A stretch of DNA of 64,000 nucleotides from Paenibacillus sp. Soil787 (GCF_001429545.1 NZ_LMSP01000012.1:452555-516554), one strand, 5' to 3'. Positions 44,009-53,417 are shown, numbered from the stretch's first letter. Notes: a model not told the origin generated them from the letters alone. Program-made: numbers and translations.

Positions 44009-44385
44009 GAAGAGCGATCGCCCCCTAGAACAGACTCACCTATACGGACACCCATCCATGTAGTACCTAGTCCTCCCCATAAACTCCCCATAACATAAAG
44101 AGCAGCAAGGACCATATGCCCCTGGTTAAGCATACTCATGGATTCATAGCTGAACGTAGAGAACGTAGTAAAAGATCCAATAAAACCAGTTGTTATTGGT
44201 AATCGAAATCTAGCAGGTATGCGAAGCTTCGGGGCGAACGTAATAAATCCAAGAATCAGACAGCCGATTAGATTACAAATAAAAGTTCCCCAAGGAAAAA
44301 CGGAAGCCGTCTTAGGGTTCCATAAGACAGAGAGCCCAAATCGGGCAATGGCGCCTAATATCCCGGCTAAACCAATGTACAGCAT
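44005..44385 (-). CDS. crcB: Fluoride channel subunit CrcB/FluC
   Basis: A 126-residue paralogue of the next gene, first in the operon. It has GLAGILGAIARFGLS near residues 6-20, GTFICNLIGCLILGF near 36-50, and GFIGSFTTFSTFSYESM near 72-88. ATG 44385 lies ten bases after AGGAG; the 20-residue extension to 44445 is polar and not seen in the family. The divergent rhodanese gene begins about 110 bases away. Confidence 0.92.
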   Translation of the reverse strand: MLYIGLAGILGAIARFGLSVLWNPKTASVFPWGTFICNLIGCLILGFITFAPKLRIPARFRLPITTGFIGSFTTFSTFSYESMSMLNQGHMVLAALYVMGSLWGGLGTTWMGVRIGESVLGGDRSS

Positions 44386-44493
44386 AGTAACACAACTCCT
44401 GTTATTAACCGTAGGTTTGACATCTAGACTTTTTGTTTCTATCATTACTTGTAATGGGGGCTACTCCCCACATATCAAGCATGGAGGTCCGAA

Positions 44494-44784
44494 ATGGATA
44501 CGATTTTACCATCCGAAATCAAAGAAAGACTGGACCGCGGCGAACAACTAGCGATTGTCGATGTTCGCGAAGATGATGAGGTAGCTGCCGGTATCATCCC
44601 AGGAGCTAAACATATTCCGCTAGCTCAATTGCCAGACCGCCTAAGCGAAATTCCCCAAGTCGAAGAGCTTATTCTCGTTTGCCGCAGCGGAAACCGCAGT
44701 GGGCGCGCAATTAGCTTCTTGGAGGCTCAAGGCTATAAAGGTCTTAAAAACATGACTGGCGGCATGCTAGAGTGGGAGGACTAA
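44494..44784 (+). CDS. Rhodanese-like domain protein
   Basis: A 96-residue single-domain rhodanese, a sulfur-carrier or thiosulfate sulfurtransferase type protein. The active-site loop CRSGNRS (Cys near residue 67) is complete, and IVDVREDDEVAAGIIPGAKHI near 21-41 is typical. It is cytoplasmic and stands alone, six bases after GGAGGTCCGAA. The physiological partner is unknown. Confidence 0.93.
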   Translation: MDTILPSEIKERLDRGEQLAIVDVREDDEVAAGIIPGAKHIPLAQLPDRLSEIPQVEELILVCRSGNRSGRAISFLEAQGYKGLKNMTGGMLEWED

Positions 44785-44806
44785 GCTTCTAAGCTTGTCC
44801 CTCCTC

Positions 44807-45313
44807 CTAAATTCCAGCTTGCTGGATGATAAGTGCAGTAATTTCGTCCGTTGTTAATTGCGAAGTATCAATAACCGAATGCGCGAAATCATAAGCAGAC
44901 TTACGTTGTTCAAGCAGCAGGTGAACGCGCTCCTCTAAATTCCCTTGCAGCAACGGACGGCTGGTATCACTGCTTACTCTTTGAATGATGATCTCTGACG
45001 ATGCTTTCAGCGCTACCACAAAGCCATTCTGGAGCATACAAGCTCGGTTACTCTCGGCTAGCACTGCACCACCGCCTGTAGCCACAACTTGTCCTTTACG
45101 AGTTAATATATGTTCCAGCGCCTTACTTTCCAAAGCGCGAAAATGCGATTCACCATGAGTGCGAAACAAGTCAGATATGCTTGTCTGATGCTCTTCTTCC
45201 AGAGCCGCGTCCGAATCTTGAAAGCTCCATCCCAGATGCTCGGCCAACTTCTTTCCAACCGTTGATTTGCCTGTCCCCATAAATCCTACAAGTACTATAT
45301 TGCTTGCTGTCAC
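44807..45313 (-). CDS. aroK: Shikimate kinase
   Basis: A 168-residue kinase that phosphorylates shikimate, the step before EPSP synthase. Walker A is GFMGTGKSTVGKKLA at residues 9-23; the shikimate-binding SDAALEEEHQ near 33 and GGGAVL near 79 follow. The start is GTG 45313 after AAAGGGG. It is near aroA but in a separate unit on the same strand, with the divergent rhodanese gene in between. Confidence 0.95.
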   Translation of the reverse strand: MTASNIVLVGFMGTGKSTVGKKLAEHLGWSFQDSDAALEEEHQTSISDLFRTHGESHFRALESKALEHILTRKGQVVATGGGAVLAESNRACMLQNGFVVALKASSEIIIQRVSSDTSRPLLQGNLEERVHLLLEQRKSAYDFAHSVIDTSQLTTDEITALIIQQAGI

Positions 45314-45460
45314 GTTAATCCCCTTTTCTCATATGCTGTTCATACAAACTTTCCCAACATCATAGCATAGCCAAATCGTCATGAATACAATCCACCAAAA
45401 AATCATATAGTAGTGTGAATAAATTCCAGCACAAACAGTTAAGATTTTAAGAGAGACCAT

Positions 45461-45784
45461 ATGCCGACAAGGAGAGATGGAGCTTTGAACCCAACTGTTG
45501 CCTATCAAAACCGCACAAAAGGCAAACTGGAGCAAATTTTGCACCCAAGCTATACGCTTTGCAAAGAGGATGTTGTGTGGATACTGGAGTTTATTAAGAA
45601 AAAAGTGGCTGAAGAAGACCCGCTTATGCAAGGTCTTACTCAACCACGTTTATTAAGAAATTTTCGCTATTTTGCCGAAGTCTCGCTGATGCTTATTCAT
45701 AGACGGAACGGCTTTGATCAAGAAGCTGATCGTCTGAAAACGTGGCTGCGTGAAGCGGCATATGGTTTGCAGGATGAGGCTTAA
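45461..45784 (+). CDS. Hypothetical protein
   Basis: A 107-residue soluble, mostly helical protein that I do not recognise. It contains CKEDVVWILEFIKKKVAEEDP and a paired basic stretch LRNFRYFAEVSLML. The ribosome site (AGAGAGACC) is weak. It sits between aroK and gnd, ending 13 bases before the convergent gnd stop. Coding is likely from composition, but the function is unknown. Confidence 0.55.
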   Translation: MPTRRDGALNPTVAYQNRTKGKLEQILHPSYTLCKEDVVWILEFIKKKVAEEDPLMQGLTQPRLLRNFRYFAEVSLMLIHRRNGFDQEADRLKTWLREAAYGLQDEA

Positions 45785-45797
45785 AGGCCTTATCCTC

Positions 45798-47219
45798 TTA
45801 GTTTTCCATCCAATTGAAGTGGAAGGAACCTTCTTTGTCCACACGTTGGAACGTGTGTGCACCAAAATAATCGCGCTGCGCTTGCAGCAAGTTAGCTGGC
45901 AATCTTTCTGTACGGTAGCTATCGTAGTAAGCAAGGGCCGATGCGAAAGACGGAACAGCGATACCGCGAGTAACCGCTTCTGTAATGACTTGTCTCCATG
46001 ATTGTTGATAGTTGTCTACAACACCGTTGAAGTAAGAATCAAGCAGCAGGTTTTTGAGTCCAGGATCGCGGTCATAGGCTTCCATAATATTTTGCAGGAA
46101 TCTAGCACGAATGATACAGCCGCCGCGGAAGATCTTTGCGATGTTGCCATATTTCAAATCCCAATTATATTCCTCGGAAGCTGCTCTCATTTGAGCAAAG
46201 CCTTGAGCATAAGAACAAATTTTACTAGCGTAAAGCGCTTGGCGAACAGCCTCGATAAACGCTTTGCGATCGCCTGTAAAGGCTGGAGCATTAGGCCCTT
46301 TGAGCACTTTGCTTGCCGCTACGCGTTCTTCCTTCATCGCAGAGATGAAACGGGAGAATACGGATTCTGTAATAATGGAAAGCGGTACGCCTAGATCCAG
46401 AGCACTTTGACTGGTCCATTTTCCTGTCCCTTTTTGACCAGCGGAATCCAGAATAACGTCAACCATAGGCTTGCCGGTTTCAGCATCATATTTAGTGAAA
46501 ATATCACGTGTAATTTCGATCAAGTAGCTGTCGAGCTCGCCGTTGTTCCATTCTGTGAAGATCTCGTGAAGTTCTTCGACACTTACATTCAGAACATCCT
46601 TCAGTAATTGGTAAGCTTCGCAAATGAGCTGCATATCGCCATACTCAATGCCGTTATGCACCATTTTCACGTAGTGACCAGCGCCATTAGGTCCGATATA
46701 GGTACAGCAAGCATCATCGCCCACTTTGGCAGAAATCGCTGTAAGAATCGGCTCAACGAGTTTATAAGCGTCTTCTTGTCCGCCCGGCATAATAGATGGC
46801 CCTTTAAGCGCGCCTTCTTCACCGCCGGAAACACCTGTACCCACGAAACGAATACCTTTTTCTGCCAGCTCTTTGTTACGACGCTGCGTATCTGGGAAGA
46901 ACGCATTGCCTCCATCGATCAGAATATCGCCTTTGTCCAAATAAGGAACTAGTTGGTTAATGGTATCGTCAGTAGGACCGCCTGCTTTAACCATAATCAA
47001 AATTTTGCGTGGAACTTCGAGCGATTGCACGAATTCTTCAATGCTGTATGTACCTACTAATTGTTTGCCTGGGGCTTCGTGCAGAAGCTCTTTTGTTTTT
47101 TCAGCAGAACGGTTAAAAACGGATACAGTGAATCCTCTGCTCTCGATGTTCAAAGCCAAGTTTTTACCCATAACCGCTAGACCGACTACACCAATTTGTT
47201 GTTTAGACATCTCTCTCAT
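45798..47219 (-). CDS. gndA: 6-phosphogluconate dehydrogenase (decarboxylating)
   Basis: A 473-residue dehydrogenase producing ribulose-5-phosphate, CO2 and NADPH. The cofactor motif [14 protein letters not shown] is at residues 13-26. The substrate pocket [19 protein letters not shown] is near 132-150, with the catalytic Lys in [16 protein letters not shown] near 187. It is the last gene of the five-gene sugar-acid operon, 23 bp after the SDR gene. MREMS or MSKQQ could be the start; AAGGG is about four or 13 bases upstream. Confidence 0.97.
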   Translation of the reverse strand: MREMSKQQIGVVGLAVMGKNLALNIESRGFTVSVFNRSAEKTKELLHEAPGKQLVGTYSIEEFVQSLEVPRKILIMVKAGGPTDDTINQLVPYLDKGDILIDGGNAFFPDTQRRNKELAEKGIRFVGTGVSGGEEGALKGPSIMPGGQEDAYKLVEPILTAISAKVGDDACCTYIGPNGAGHYVKMVHNGIEYGDMQLICEAYQLLKDVLNVSVEELHEIFTEWNNGELDSYLIEITRDIFTKYDAETGKPMVDVILDSAGQKGTGKWTSQSALDLGVPLSIITESVFSRFISAMKEERVAASKVLKGPNAPAFTGDRKAFIEAVRQALYASKICSYAQGFAQMRAASEEYNWDLKYGNIAKIFRGGCIIRARFLQNIMEAYDRDPGLKNLLLDSYFNGVVDNYQQSWRQVITEAVTRGIAVPSFASALAYYDSYRTERLPANLLQAQRDYFGAHTFQRVDKEGSFHFNWMEN

Positions 47220-47242
47220 ACACCCTTCCGATATATAAATAT

Positions 47243-48016
47243 TTAAATCGTCATCGCGCCAAAACCGCCATCCACTCTTAAAACAGAACCTGTTACAAAG
47301 CTAGAAGCTTGTTCAGAAGCAAGGAACACAGCAGCACCCTGAAGCTCAGACGCTTCGCCGAATCGATTCATAGGCGTATGACGCATAATGGACTCGACAC
47401 GTTCCGGTGAGAGAATCTTACGATTCTGCTCCGCTGGAAAGAATCCAGGAATAATCGCGTTAACACGGACGCGGCTAGGAGCGAATTCACGGGCTAGATT
47501 CTGCGTGATGTTATTGACAGCTGCTTTGGAAGCGGAGTAAGTGAATACACGGGAAAGCGGCGGATCTGACGAAACGGATGAAATATTAATAATACTTCCT
47601 CCCTCTCCTCGATCAACCATGTATTTCCCAAACACTTGGCAGGCTAACACGACGCTTTTCAAATTAACCTCCATAATAGAATCCCATTCTTCCATGGAAA
47701 TGTCAAAGAAAGGCGTGGCACTATTTTTGCCGGGGCAATTCATTAGAATATCCGCACCGCCGGACCAAGCGATAACTTCTTTGAGAACAAGCTCCAAATC
47801 TTCCCGTCTCGTTGCATCCGCTTGAAAGGTATGTGCTTCCCCGCCAATGGCTTCAATGCTCTCGCGAACCTGATCACTTTTCTCTTGATTACGACCGACG
47901 ATGGCTACTTTTGCTCCATGTCCAGCCAGGGCAAGAGCCATAGAACCTCCAAGCGTGCTGTTGCCGCCGATAATAACTGCTGTTTTCCCTGTAAGATTGA
48001 ATAAATTCATCGTCAT
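47243..48016 (-). CDS. SDR oxidoreductase, UxuB-type mannonate oxidoreductase candidate
   Basis: A 257-residue short-chain dehydrogenase. The cofactor loop is [15 protein letters not shown] near residues 14-28. The catalytic Ser is in IINISSVSS and YSASK near 160 holds Tyr and Lys. The C-terminal half has PGFF followed by QNR, TPMNRFG and FVTG-VDGGF, a pattern I associate with B. subtilis UxuB/YjmF (D-mannonate/fructuronate oxidoreductase). A gluconate 5-dehydrogenase is the main alternative. ATG 48016 lies five bases after GGAGG. It sits between gntK and gnd in the operon. Confidence 0.8.
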   Translation of the reverse strand: MTMNLFNLTGKTAVIIGGNSTLGGSMALALAGHGAKVAIVGRNQEKSDQVRESIEAIGGEAHTFQADATRREDLELVLKEVIAWSGGADILMNCPGKNSATPFFDISMEEWDSIMEVNLKSVVLACQVFGKYMVDRGEGGSIINISSVSSDPPLSRVFTYSASKAAVNNITQNLAREFAPSRVRVNAIIPGFFPAEQNRKILSPERVESIMRHTPMNRFGEASELQGAAVFLASEQASSFVTGSVLRVDGGFGAMTI

Positions 48017-48050
48017 CTTCCCCTCCAGCATTTTGCCTGGTATAGCTAAG

Positions 48051-49622
48051 TTATGTTTGAGGGCTCCGAAGGTGCTGTTGTTGAAAAGCGGTAATCGCAT
48101 CGAATTGATCTTTTAACTGATGATATACGCTTGTATAAATAGATGTCAATTGTTGATAGACGCGATAATCGTTTTCATTCACCTCATGAGCCTTTCCTAC
48201 CTGAATCCATTGATGAGCGTGAGAGAGATCTTCGATTTCCCCCATTGCGAGCAGACCTAGTAAAGCTGCGCCAATCCCTGAGCTTTCAATCGAGTCTGGC
48301 ACAGTGACAGATGTGCCGAGCATATTCGTCATCATCTGGCGCCAAAAATCAGATCGGGCAAATCCGCCGGACGCGCGAATCACAGTGGCAGGTCCCATAA
48401 TCCGCTCCAAGGAAGCGCTAACTGCTTGGATCGAGAACATAACGCCTTCGAGCGCTGCACGAATCATATGCTTCTTCTGATGACTGAGTGAAAGCCCGAA
48501 GTAAACACCACGCGCATTCGCGTTCCAATAAGGCGCGCGTTCGCCGGAAAGCAGCGGCAGGAACAGCAGGCCATCAGAGCCCGCAGCAACTTGTGACGCT
48601 AGCTCCGTCAAATAATCATAGGGATCGATTCCCTGGCGGCGGGCTTCTTCTGCTTCCGCCGTAGCGATCTGGTCTCTCACCCAACGGAACACGATGCCAC
48701 CGTTGTTGATCGGTCCCCCCACGACCCAGAAGTTTTCTGTTAGCGCGTAGCAGAACAGCTTGCCTTCGGGGTCGGTTTGCGGTTTGGTGACGACGCTGCG
48801 CACGGCACCGCTGGTGCCGATGGTGACGGCAACGACACCGGGCTCGAAAGCGCCTACGCCGAGATTCGCGAGGACGCCGTCGGACGCGCCGATAATGAAC
48901 GGCGTGTTCTCGGACAAGCCCATTGCGGAGGCTAACTCGGCGCTGAGCCCTTCTACGCGGTGTGTTGTTGGCACCAGCTCAGAAAGCTGTTCCGGCGTCA
49001 CACCGGCCTGACCAAGCGCTTCTGCATCCCAATCGAGCTTCTCTAGATTGAATAGCCCCGTTGCACTAGCTAGTGAATGGTCAATGAGATAACGACCAAA
49101 CAGCTTCGCGAAGACGTACTCCTTAATGCCAATGAACTTGTAAGTTTCCTTGACGAGCCCTGGCTCGTTATCACGGAACCACATCAACTTAAGAAGTGGT
49201 GACATCGGGTGAATCGGCGTTCCTGTCCGCGAGTAAATCTGCTGGCCTAGTCCGGTCCGCTTAAGCTCTTCCGCATATTGCGCACTGCGATTATCTGCCC
49301 ATGTGATACATGCAGTCAGCGGCTTCGTCTGCTCGTCAACAGCAATGAGGCTGTGCATGGCTGAGCTGAAGGAGACGCATAGCACTTGGTCAGGTGTGAT
49401 AGTAAGCTTGCGAACAACAGCGCCAATTCCTTGCACAACGGCGCCAAAGATTTGTTCCGGATCTTGTTCGGCCCGATCAGCGGCCGGTGTGAAGAGCGGA
49501 TATTCAATCGAGTGCGAAGCTAGAACTTGACCATCCCGATCAATTACAAGCGTCTTGGTACTCGTTGTCCCGATATCCGCCGCGACAATGTAAGGCTTAT
49601 CTCTGACTGCGTCAACTGTCAT
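48051..49622 (-). CDS. gntK: Gluconokinase (FGGY family)
   Basis: A 523-residue sugar kinase expected to make 6-phosphogluconate from gluconate. The ATPase fold begins VAADIGTTSTKTLV at residues 13-26. The second phosphate loop is TIGTSGAVR near 265, and the adenosine motif GGFARSDFWRQMM is near 427. The FGGY family also includes xylulokinase and others, but gluconate fits because gndA is in the same operon. It overlaps the upstream gene by four bases (ATGA). A GC-rich patch covers 48500-48960. Confidence 0.88.
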   Translation of the reverse strand: MTVDAVRDKPYIVAADIGTTSTKTLVIDRDGQVLASHSIEYPLFTPAADRAEQDPEQIFGAVVQGIGAVVRKLTITPDQVLCVSFSSAMHSLIAVDEQTKPLTACITWADNRSAQYAEELKRTGLGQQIYSRTGTPIHPMSPLLKLMWFRDNEPGLVKETYKFIGIKEYVFAKLFGRYLIDHSLASATGLFNLEKLDWDAEALGQAGVTPEQLSELVPTTHRVEGLSAELASAMGLSENTPFIIGASDGVLANLGVGAFEPGVVAVTIGTSGAVRSVVTKPQTDPEGKLFCYALTENFWVVGGPINNGGIVFRWVRDQIATAEAEEARRQGIDPYDYLTELASQVAAGSDGLLFLPLLSGERAPYWNANARGVYFGLSLSHQKKHMIRAALEGVMFSIQAVSASLERIMGPATVIRASGGFARSDFWRQMMTNMLGTSVTVPDSIESSGIGAALLGLLAMGEIEDLSHAHQWIQVGKAHEVNENDYRVYQQLTSIYTSVYHQLKDQFDAITAFQQQHLRSPQT

Positions 49623-50890
49623 TTGCTAATATTCCCCTCTGCATCAAATAAAAGGTCATAAGGTTCTGATAGAATTTCAATATCCGGATGCTGACGAGCT
49701 GCGTCTAACAAATTCACGGAAATTTCAATTTCGCCCAGATGAAGTGTATCTTGAATCCGAACTAGTTTGCAGGTCGTGTAATCTAGAATGTTACAGGTTT
49801 TAATGGCAGCCTTGATCGCGTAGAAATCATTCTCCAGCGTTGTTGCTATCTTGGTAGGTGCACAAACGGTTGAAGTTAGTCCGTTTGCGTAAGTGAACTC
49901 TAAATTCGTTTTATCCACTAATCTTTGTGTGGTGAAATCAGCCGTTCCTACACCGTTGGCATTACCCTTTGTTTCTGGCGTCAAGTCCAGAACAACCATT
50001 TTGGCAACATCTGGTCCGCCATGCGCGTAAGGAGTTGGGTAGCGGCCCGTAACATTGGGATCCATGCCATCGCCGCTAATATTTTTACCAATATAATCAA
50101 TGACAAGGACATCGATTTCGTCGAATAATATTTTCGGCAGACGTGATTTTGCTTCTATCAGAAGTTGTTCCTCAATTACTTCAATTTCAGCTGCAGGCAG
50201 CACTTCCACTTGGCAAGTCTCGTCATAGGCATTTTCTACAAGTGCCACACCGAATACGATAGGCAGCTTCTCGATCATCAAATTGGCCATGGCCGGCACA
50301 TTCTCCGCCATATACTTGAAGCCAAGCTGGTGACAGGCTTCAGCGCCTTTCTGCTTGCCAAGCCCAATAGCGATCATCTTCATGATCCCGCTCTCAATAC
50401 GTCCGCGAAACGCCGTATGCGGCTTCACACGGTTAATAACGACGATAGCATCAGCTTCCGACGCAATGCGATCAACATAAACCGGCAAACCATTAGGCAG
50501 TTGGTCGATCTGTACGACTTCCATGGAAGAACGAATAGGCGCGCCCATCGAGGCTTCCGTAATGCCAAAATGCAGCAATACCTCCGTCTGTCCTTCGGCT
50601 GTAGCACCGCCATGACTTCCCATACAAGGTACGATGAAAGGGAACGCGCCTCTATCTTTAATGGCGTCGATGGTCGTTTTGGTGAAGCCTGCGATATTAG
50701 CAATCCCCCTGCTTCCCACAGCAACAGCAACCTGCTGACCTGGAAGTATGCTTTCCATAACTCCGCTGCTGGCAAGTTTATTCACTAATTCCAATTCTGG
50801 ATTTTCTAAAATAGTACGATCAAACTTCTGCCGAATCTTAATCATTTTGGGAATCGGAATATCATTTAATAACTCTCTCAGAATGCTCAT
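49619..50890 (-). CDS. LarA-family nickel-pincer hydroxyacid racemase/epimerase homologue
   Basis: A 423-residue DUF2088 protein. Residues matching LarA's cofactor and catalytic sites are visible: His93 in GSHGGAT, His158 in KPHTAF, Lys171 in SGIMKM (the cofactor-linking lysine) and His187 in ACHQ. Family members racemise lactate or malate, and one branch is reported to epimerise D-gluconate to D-mannonate. Lying directly before gluconokinase, this one is probably an aldonate 2-epimerase. It needs the nickel-pincer cofactor from LarB/C/E, which are not in this window. It begins 18 bp after the LacI-type regulator. Confidence 0.85.
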   Translation of the reverse strand: MSILRELLNDIPIPKMIKIRQKFDRTILENPELELVNKLASSGVMESILPGQQVAVAVGSRGIANIAGFTKTTIDAIKDRGAFPFIVPCMGSHGGATAEGQTEVLLHFGITEASMGAPIRSSMEVVQIDQLPNGLPVYVDRIASEADAIVVINRVKPHTAFRGRIESGIMKMIAIGLGKQKGAEACHQLGFKYMAENVPAMANLMIEKLPIVFGVALVENAYDETCQVEVLPAAEIEVIEEQLLIEAKSRLPKILFDEIDVLVIDYIGKNISGDGMDPNVTGRYPTPYAHGGPDVAKMVVLDLTPETKGNANGVGTADFTTQRLVDKTNLEFTYANGLTSTVCAPTKIATTLENDFYAIKAAIKTCNILDYTTCKLVRIQDTLHLGEIEISVNLLDAARQHPDIEILSEPYDLLFDAEGNISK

Positions 50891-50908
50891 CGACTACTCC
50901 CTCTTTCC

Positions 50909-51913
50909 TTATGGTGTCAATAACCGTACAGATTCCCGCACGATCAACTCTGTTTTTAATAGCAATTGCTCCGTTTCGTGCTGCTTATTTTCTATATTTC
51001 CAAGAAGTCGCAAAGCGCCTTCTCTGCTAATTTGCTCAATCGGTCTGCGAACGGTTGTTAGTGCTGGGGTCACGTAGGCTGCGAATACCGTATCATCAAA
51101 ACCTACCACAGAGATATCGTTAGGCACGTTCATCCCGGCTTCCGACACCGCTTTCATCGCACCAAGCGCCATTTCATCATTACAGCAAAATACGGCTGTT
51201 GGTCTTTCATCCAGCCTCAGAAATTGCTGCATGGCCTTGTGTCCGCTCTCCAAATCGTACAATCCCGGCATGCGATATGCGGGTGGAACGATAATCTGGT
51301 AATGCTTCATCGCTCGTTCGAAGCCGTCTTTCCGATTCTGTGCGGATTTAAATCCTTTGACACCCTCTACGAGAGCAATGCGCTTATGTCCCTGCTCAAC
51401 TAAATAAGAGGCTGCTAGAAAAGCGCCTTGCTCCTCATCTGAGAGAACATTCAGCACGCCCGAAGTTTCAACAGGGCGATTCAGTACAACTTGCGGGATC
51501 CCTTTACTGGCAATGTGGTCAATGATGGCTTGATCATCATCACTCTGACTGACAATAACAATGCCGTCAAAGCTTTTCCGAGTAATCGAATGGAAACTGG
51601 TGTAATCATCAATCCCTTTAACGATCAATTGGTAACGATCCTGTATGACACTATTGACACCACGAATAGCTTCATAGAAGAAGCCGGCGGAAGTTCCTTT
51701 GCTTAGTGTGGTAAAGAACAACCCCAAGTTATACGAACGATCGAGTACCAAACTCTTCGCGCTGTAATTAGGCGTGTAATCCATCTGTTCAGCGATGTTT
51801 CGGATGCGTTCCTTCGTCTCCTCTTGAATGAGCGGACTGTTGTTCAGTGCTCTGGAAACCGTTGTATGAGACACACCTGCAAGCTTGGCAATATCCTTAA
51901 TGGTAACGCTCAT
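50909..51913 (-). CDS. LacI-family regulator of the sugar-acid operon
   Basis: A 334-residue repressor-type protein. The HTH IKDIAKLAGVSHTTVSRALN is at residues 5-24. The hinge YTPNYSAKSL and the periplasmic-binding-like domain, with GVSGFDD-type VVGFDDTVFA and VTPALTTVRRPIEQI, follow. It is the first gene of the operon, so it is probably autoregulated; its ligand is likely gluconate, mannonate or a phosphorylated form. I found no convincing palindrome among the 100 bases upstream beyond a GTTAAC core near 51955. Confidence 0.92.
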   Translation of the reverse strand: MSVTIKDIAKLAGVSHTTVSRALNNSPLIQEETKERIRNIAEQMDYTPNYSAKSLVLDRSYNLGLFFTTLSKGTSAGFFYEAIRGVNSVIQDRYQLIVKGIDDYTSFHSITRKSFDGIVIVSQSDDDQAIIDHIASKGIPQVVLNRPVETSGVLNVLSDEEQGAFLAASYLVEQGHKRIALVEGVKGFKSAQNRKDGFERAMKHYQIIVPPAYRMPGLYDLESGHKAMQQFLRLDERPTAVFCCNDEMALGAMKAVSEAGMNVPNDISVVGFDDTVFAAYVTPALTTVRRPIEQISREGALRLLGNIENKQHETEQLLLKTELIVRESVRLLTP

Positions 51914-52032
51914 ACCCTCACCTCTATCAGAAGCATATCACATCAATGCACACGTTAACAATGGTCTTTTTCACACAAGATAATTATTAACTCTTAAACT
52001 TTGTATACGGTTCAAATCAAAAATCCGACTGT
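51914..52032. promoter_or_regulatory. Promoter region of the sugar-acid operon
   Basis: This AT-rich stretch must hold the operon promoter. A GTTAAC palindrome lies near 51955, but I see no unambiguous -35/-10 pair. Confidence 0.3.
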
Positions 52033-52700
52033 TTTGCCTTCTCTCAGCAACTGAGAGGTTCTTTTCAGACGTCTCGCACCACTTTTGCTATATTCGGGCA
52101 TCTGAGACAGCCTTTTCTGCCTTCTCAGTACGCAAACACACTAACTTGCCTTCACTCAGCAGCTGAGAGGTTCTTTTCAAGCGTCTCGCGCCACTTTTGC
52201 TGCATTCGGGCCTCTGAGACAGCCTTTTCTGCCTTCTCAGTACGCAAACACACTAACTTGCCTTCACTCAGCAGCTGAGAGGTTCTATTCGGACTTCTCG
52301 CACCACTTTTGCTGCATTCGGGCATCTGAGAAAGCCTTTTCTACCTTCTCAGTACGCAAACACACTAACTTGCCTTCACTCAGCAGCTGAGAGGTTCTTT
52401 TCAGACATCTCGCACCACTTTTGCTGCATTCGGGGCCTCTGAGACAGCCTTTTCTTCCTTCTCAGGCTGCAAACCCACTAACTTGCCTTCTCTCAGCAGC
52501 TAAGAGGTTCTTTTCAGACGTCTCGTACCATCTTCGCTCCATTCGGGCCTCTGAGACAGCCTTTTCTTCCTTCTCAGGCTGCAAACCCACTAACTTGCCT
52601 GCTCTCAGCAGCTGAGAGGTTCTTTTCAGACGTCTCGCACCACTTTTGCTGCATTCGAGCTTCCGAGAAAGCTTTTTCTGCCTTCTCAGGCTGCAACATA
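52033..52700. repeat. Six tandem copies of a 112-bp non-coding repeat
   Basis: The anchor CTCAGCAGCTGAGAGG starts at 52043, 52155, 52267, 52379, 52492 and 52604, giving periods of 112, 112, 112, 113 and 112 bases. Each unit also holds CCACTTTTGCTGCATTCGGG, CTGAGACAGCCTTTTCT and CCTTCTCAG. Units contain several inverted CTCAG/CTGAG pairs. Copies differ by a few bases each, and the first and last are more degenerate. The period is not a multiple of three, so this is not a protein repeat. Function unknown. Confidence 0.93.
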
Positions 52701-52911
52701 CAGTATCGCTAACACTTTAGTTCTATAAATAACTTACATAATTTCATAAGAAAACCTCAGGATGCACATTTACCCTTAGATAAAACCCTTTTTTGTGCAT
52801 AAGTAAAAATGGATGTTGGGTATAAAAGGACTACTTACTATTCGTGGGTGTACAAGGAGCCTTTAGCGTTTTAGTAGCTGAATTCCCTAAGGGGCTTTAC
52901 CAATGTTCGAG
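52701..52911. other. Non-coding spacer without recognised features
   Basis: AT-rich sequence between the tandem array and the dispersed repeat. I see no gene, promoter or palindrome worth calling. Confidence 0.5.
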
Positions 52912-53190
52912 GAGAACTATTGTTCAACCGTCTAAAATAACTGCGAAAGTGCAGGAATTTTGTTAAATCTTGTTTCAGAAGTGGAAAAGCCTGCTAATAT
53001 GCAGGAATTTTTAACTTTTTCCATCCTGAAATTAAAAAAAGACCGAAAAGCCTGCACAATTGCAGGCATATCAGAACCAAAGTCACTCCTTCTCATTAAA
53101 ATTCGCTCCAGCTCAAAACTTATTCTTATAAGATAAATAAGGGTTAAGCTCCGCTTAACTCCAAGCCCAAATCATATCAATTCTAGCGTT
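52912..53190 (+). repeat. Dispersed hairpin-rich repeat, copy 2
   Basis: This is the same element as 252-575, in the same orientation. It has two CCTGC-n6-GCAGG hairpins (52990-53005 and 53051-53066), where copy 1 has three. The conserved GTTAAGC/GCTTAAC hairpin lies near 53144-53160, after AGATAAATAAGG. Confidence 0.8.
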
Positions 53191-53194
53191 TTAA

Positions 53195-53275
53195 AAAGAC
53201 TTCTCAGCCCGACTACGGCGCGTGAGGTCTGGATTGAGGGCTGAGAAAGCCTTTTCCGACTTCTCGGCTAGGTTT
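53195..53275. repeat. Degenerate extra unit of the CTGAGA/TCTCAG repeat
   Basis: GACTTCTCAGCCCG, then GGGCTGAGAAAGCCTTTTC and CGACTTCTCGG, resembles part of the 112-bp units (CTGAGAAAGCCTTTTCTACC then TTCTCAG). It is separated from the array by copy 2 of the dispersed repeat. Confidence 0.6.
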
Positions 53276-53417
53276 CGTTGGCGTGTGCTTCGCCAGAGCG
53301 CTTAAAAAGTTTACCCCTAAACTTTAGTTCGGAGAAGAACTTAAACATTCTGCCCTGAAAACTAAAAATTTTCATTCATCAGTGGTGCCGCAACGCGGCA
53401 TGGAAGTCTTATCTGTC

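Noticed and set aside
44386-44493. Fluoride riboswitch before the crcB pair
   Set aside because: I looked on the minus strand for the conserved pseudoknot sequences and found none.
50165-50788. 207-codon plus-strand frame opposite the LarA homologue
   Set aside because: It is antisense to a gene with conserved active-site motifs and has no family features.
52421-52615. Reading frame inside the tandem array
   Set aside because: The 112-bp period is not divisible by three, so successive units are read in different frames. There is no ribosome site.
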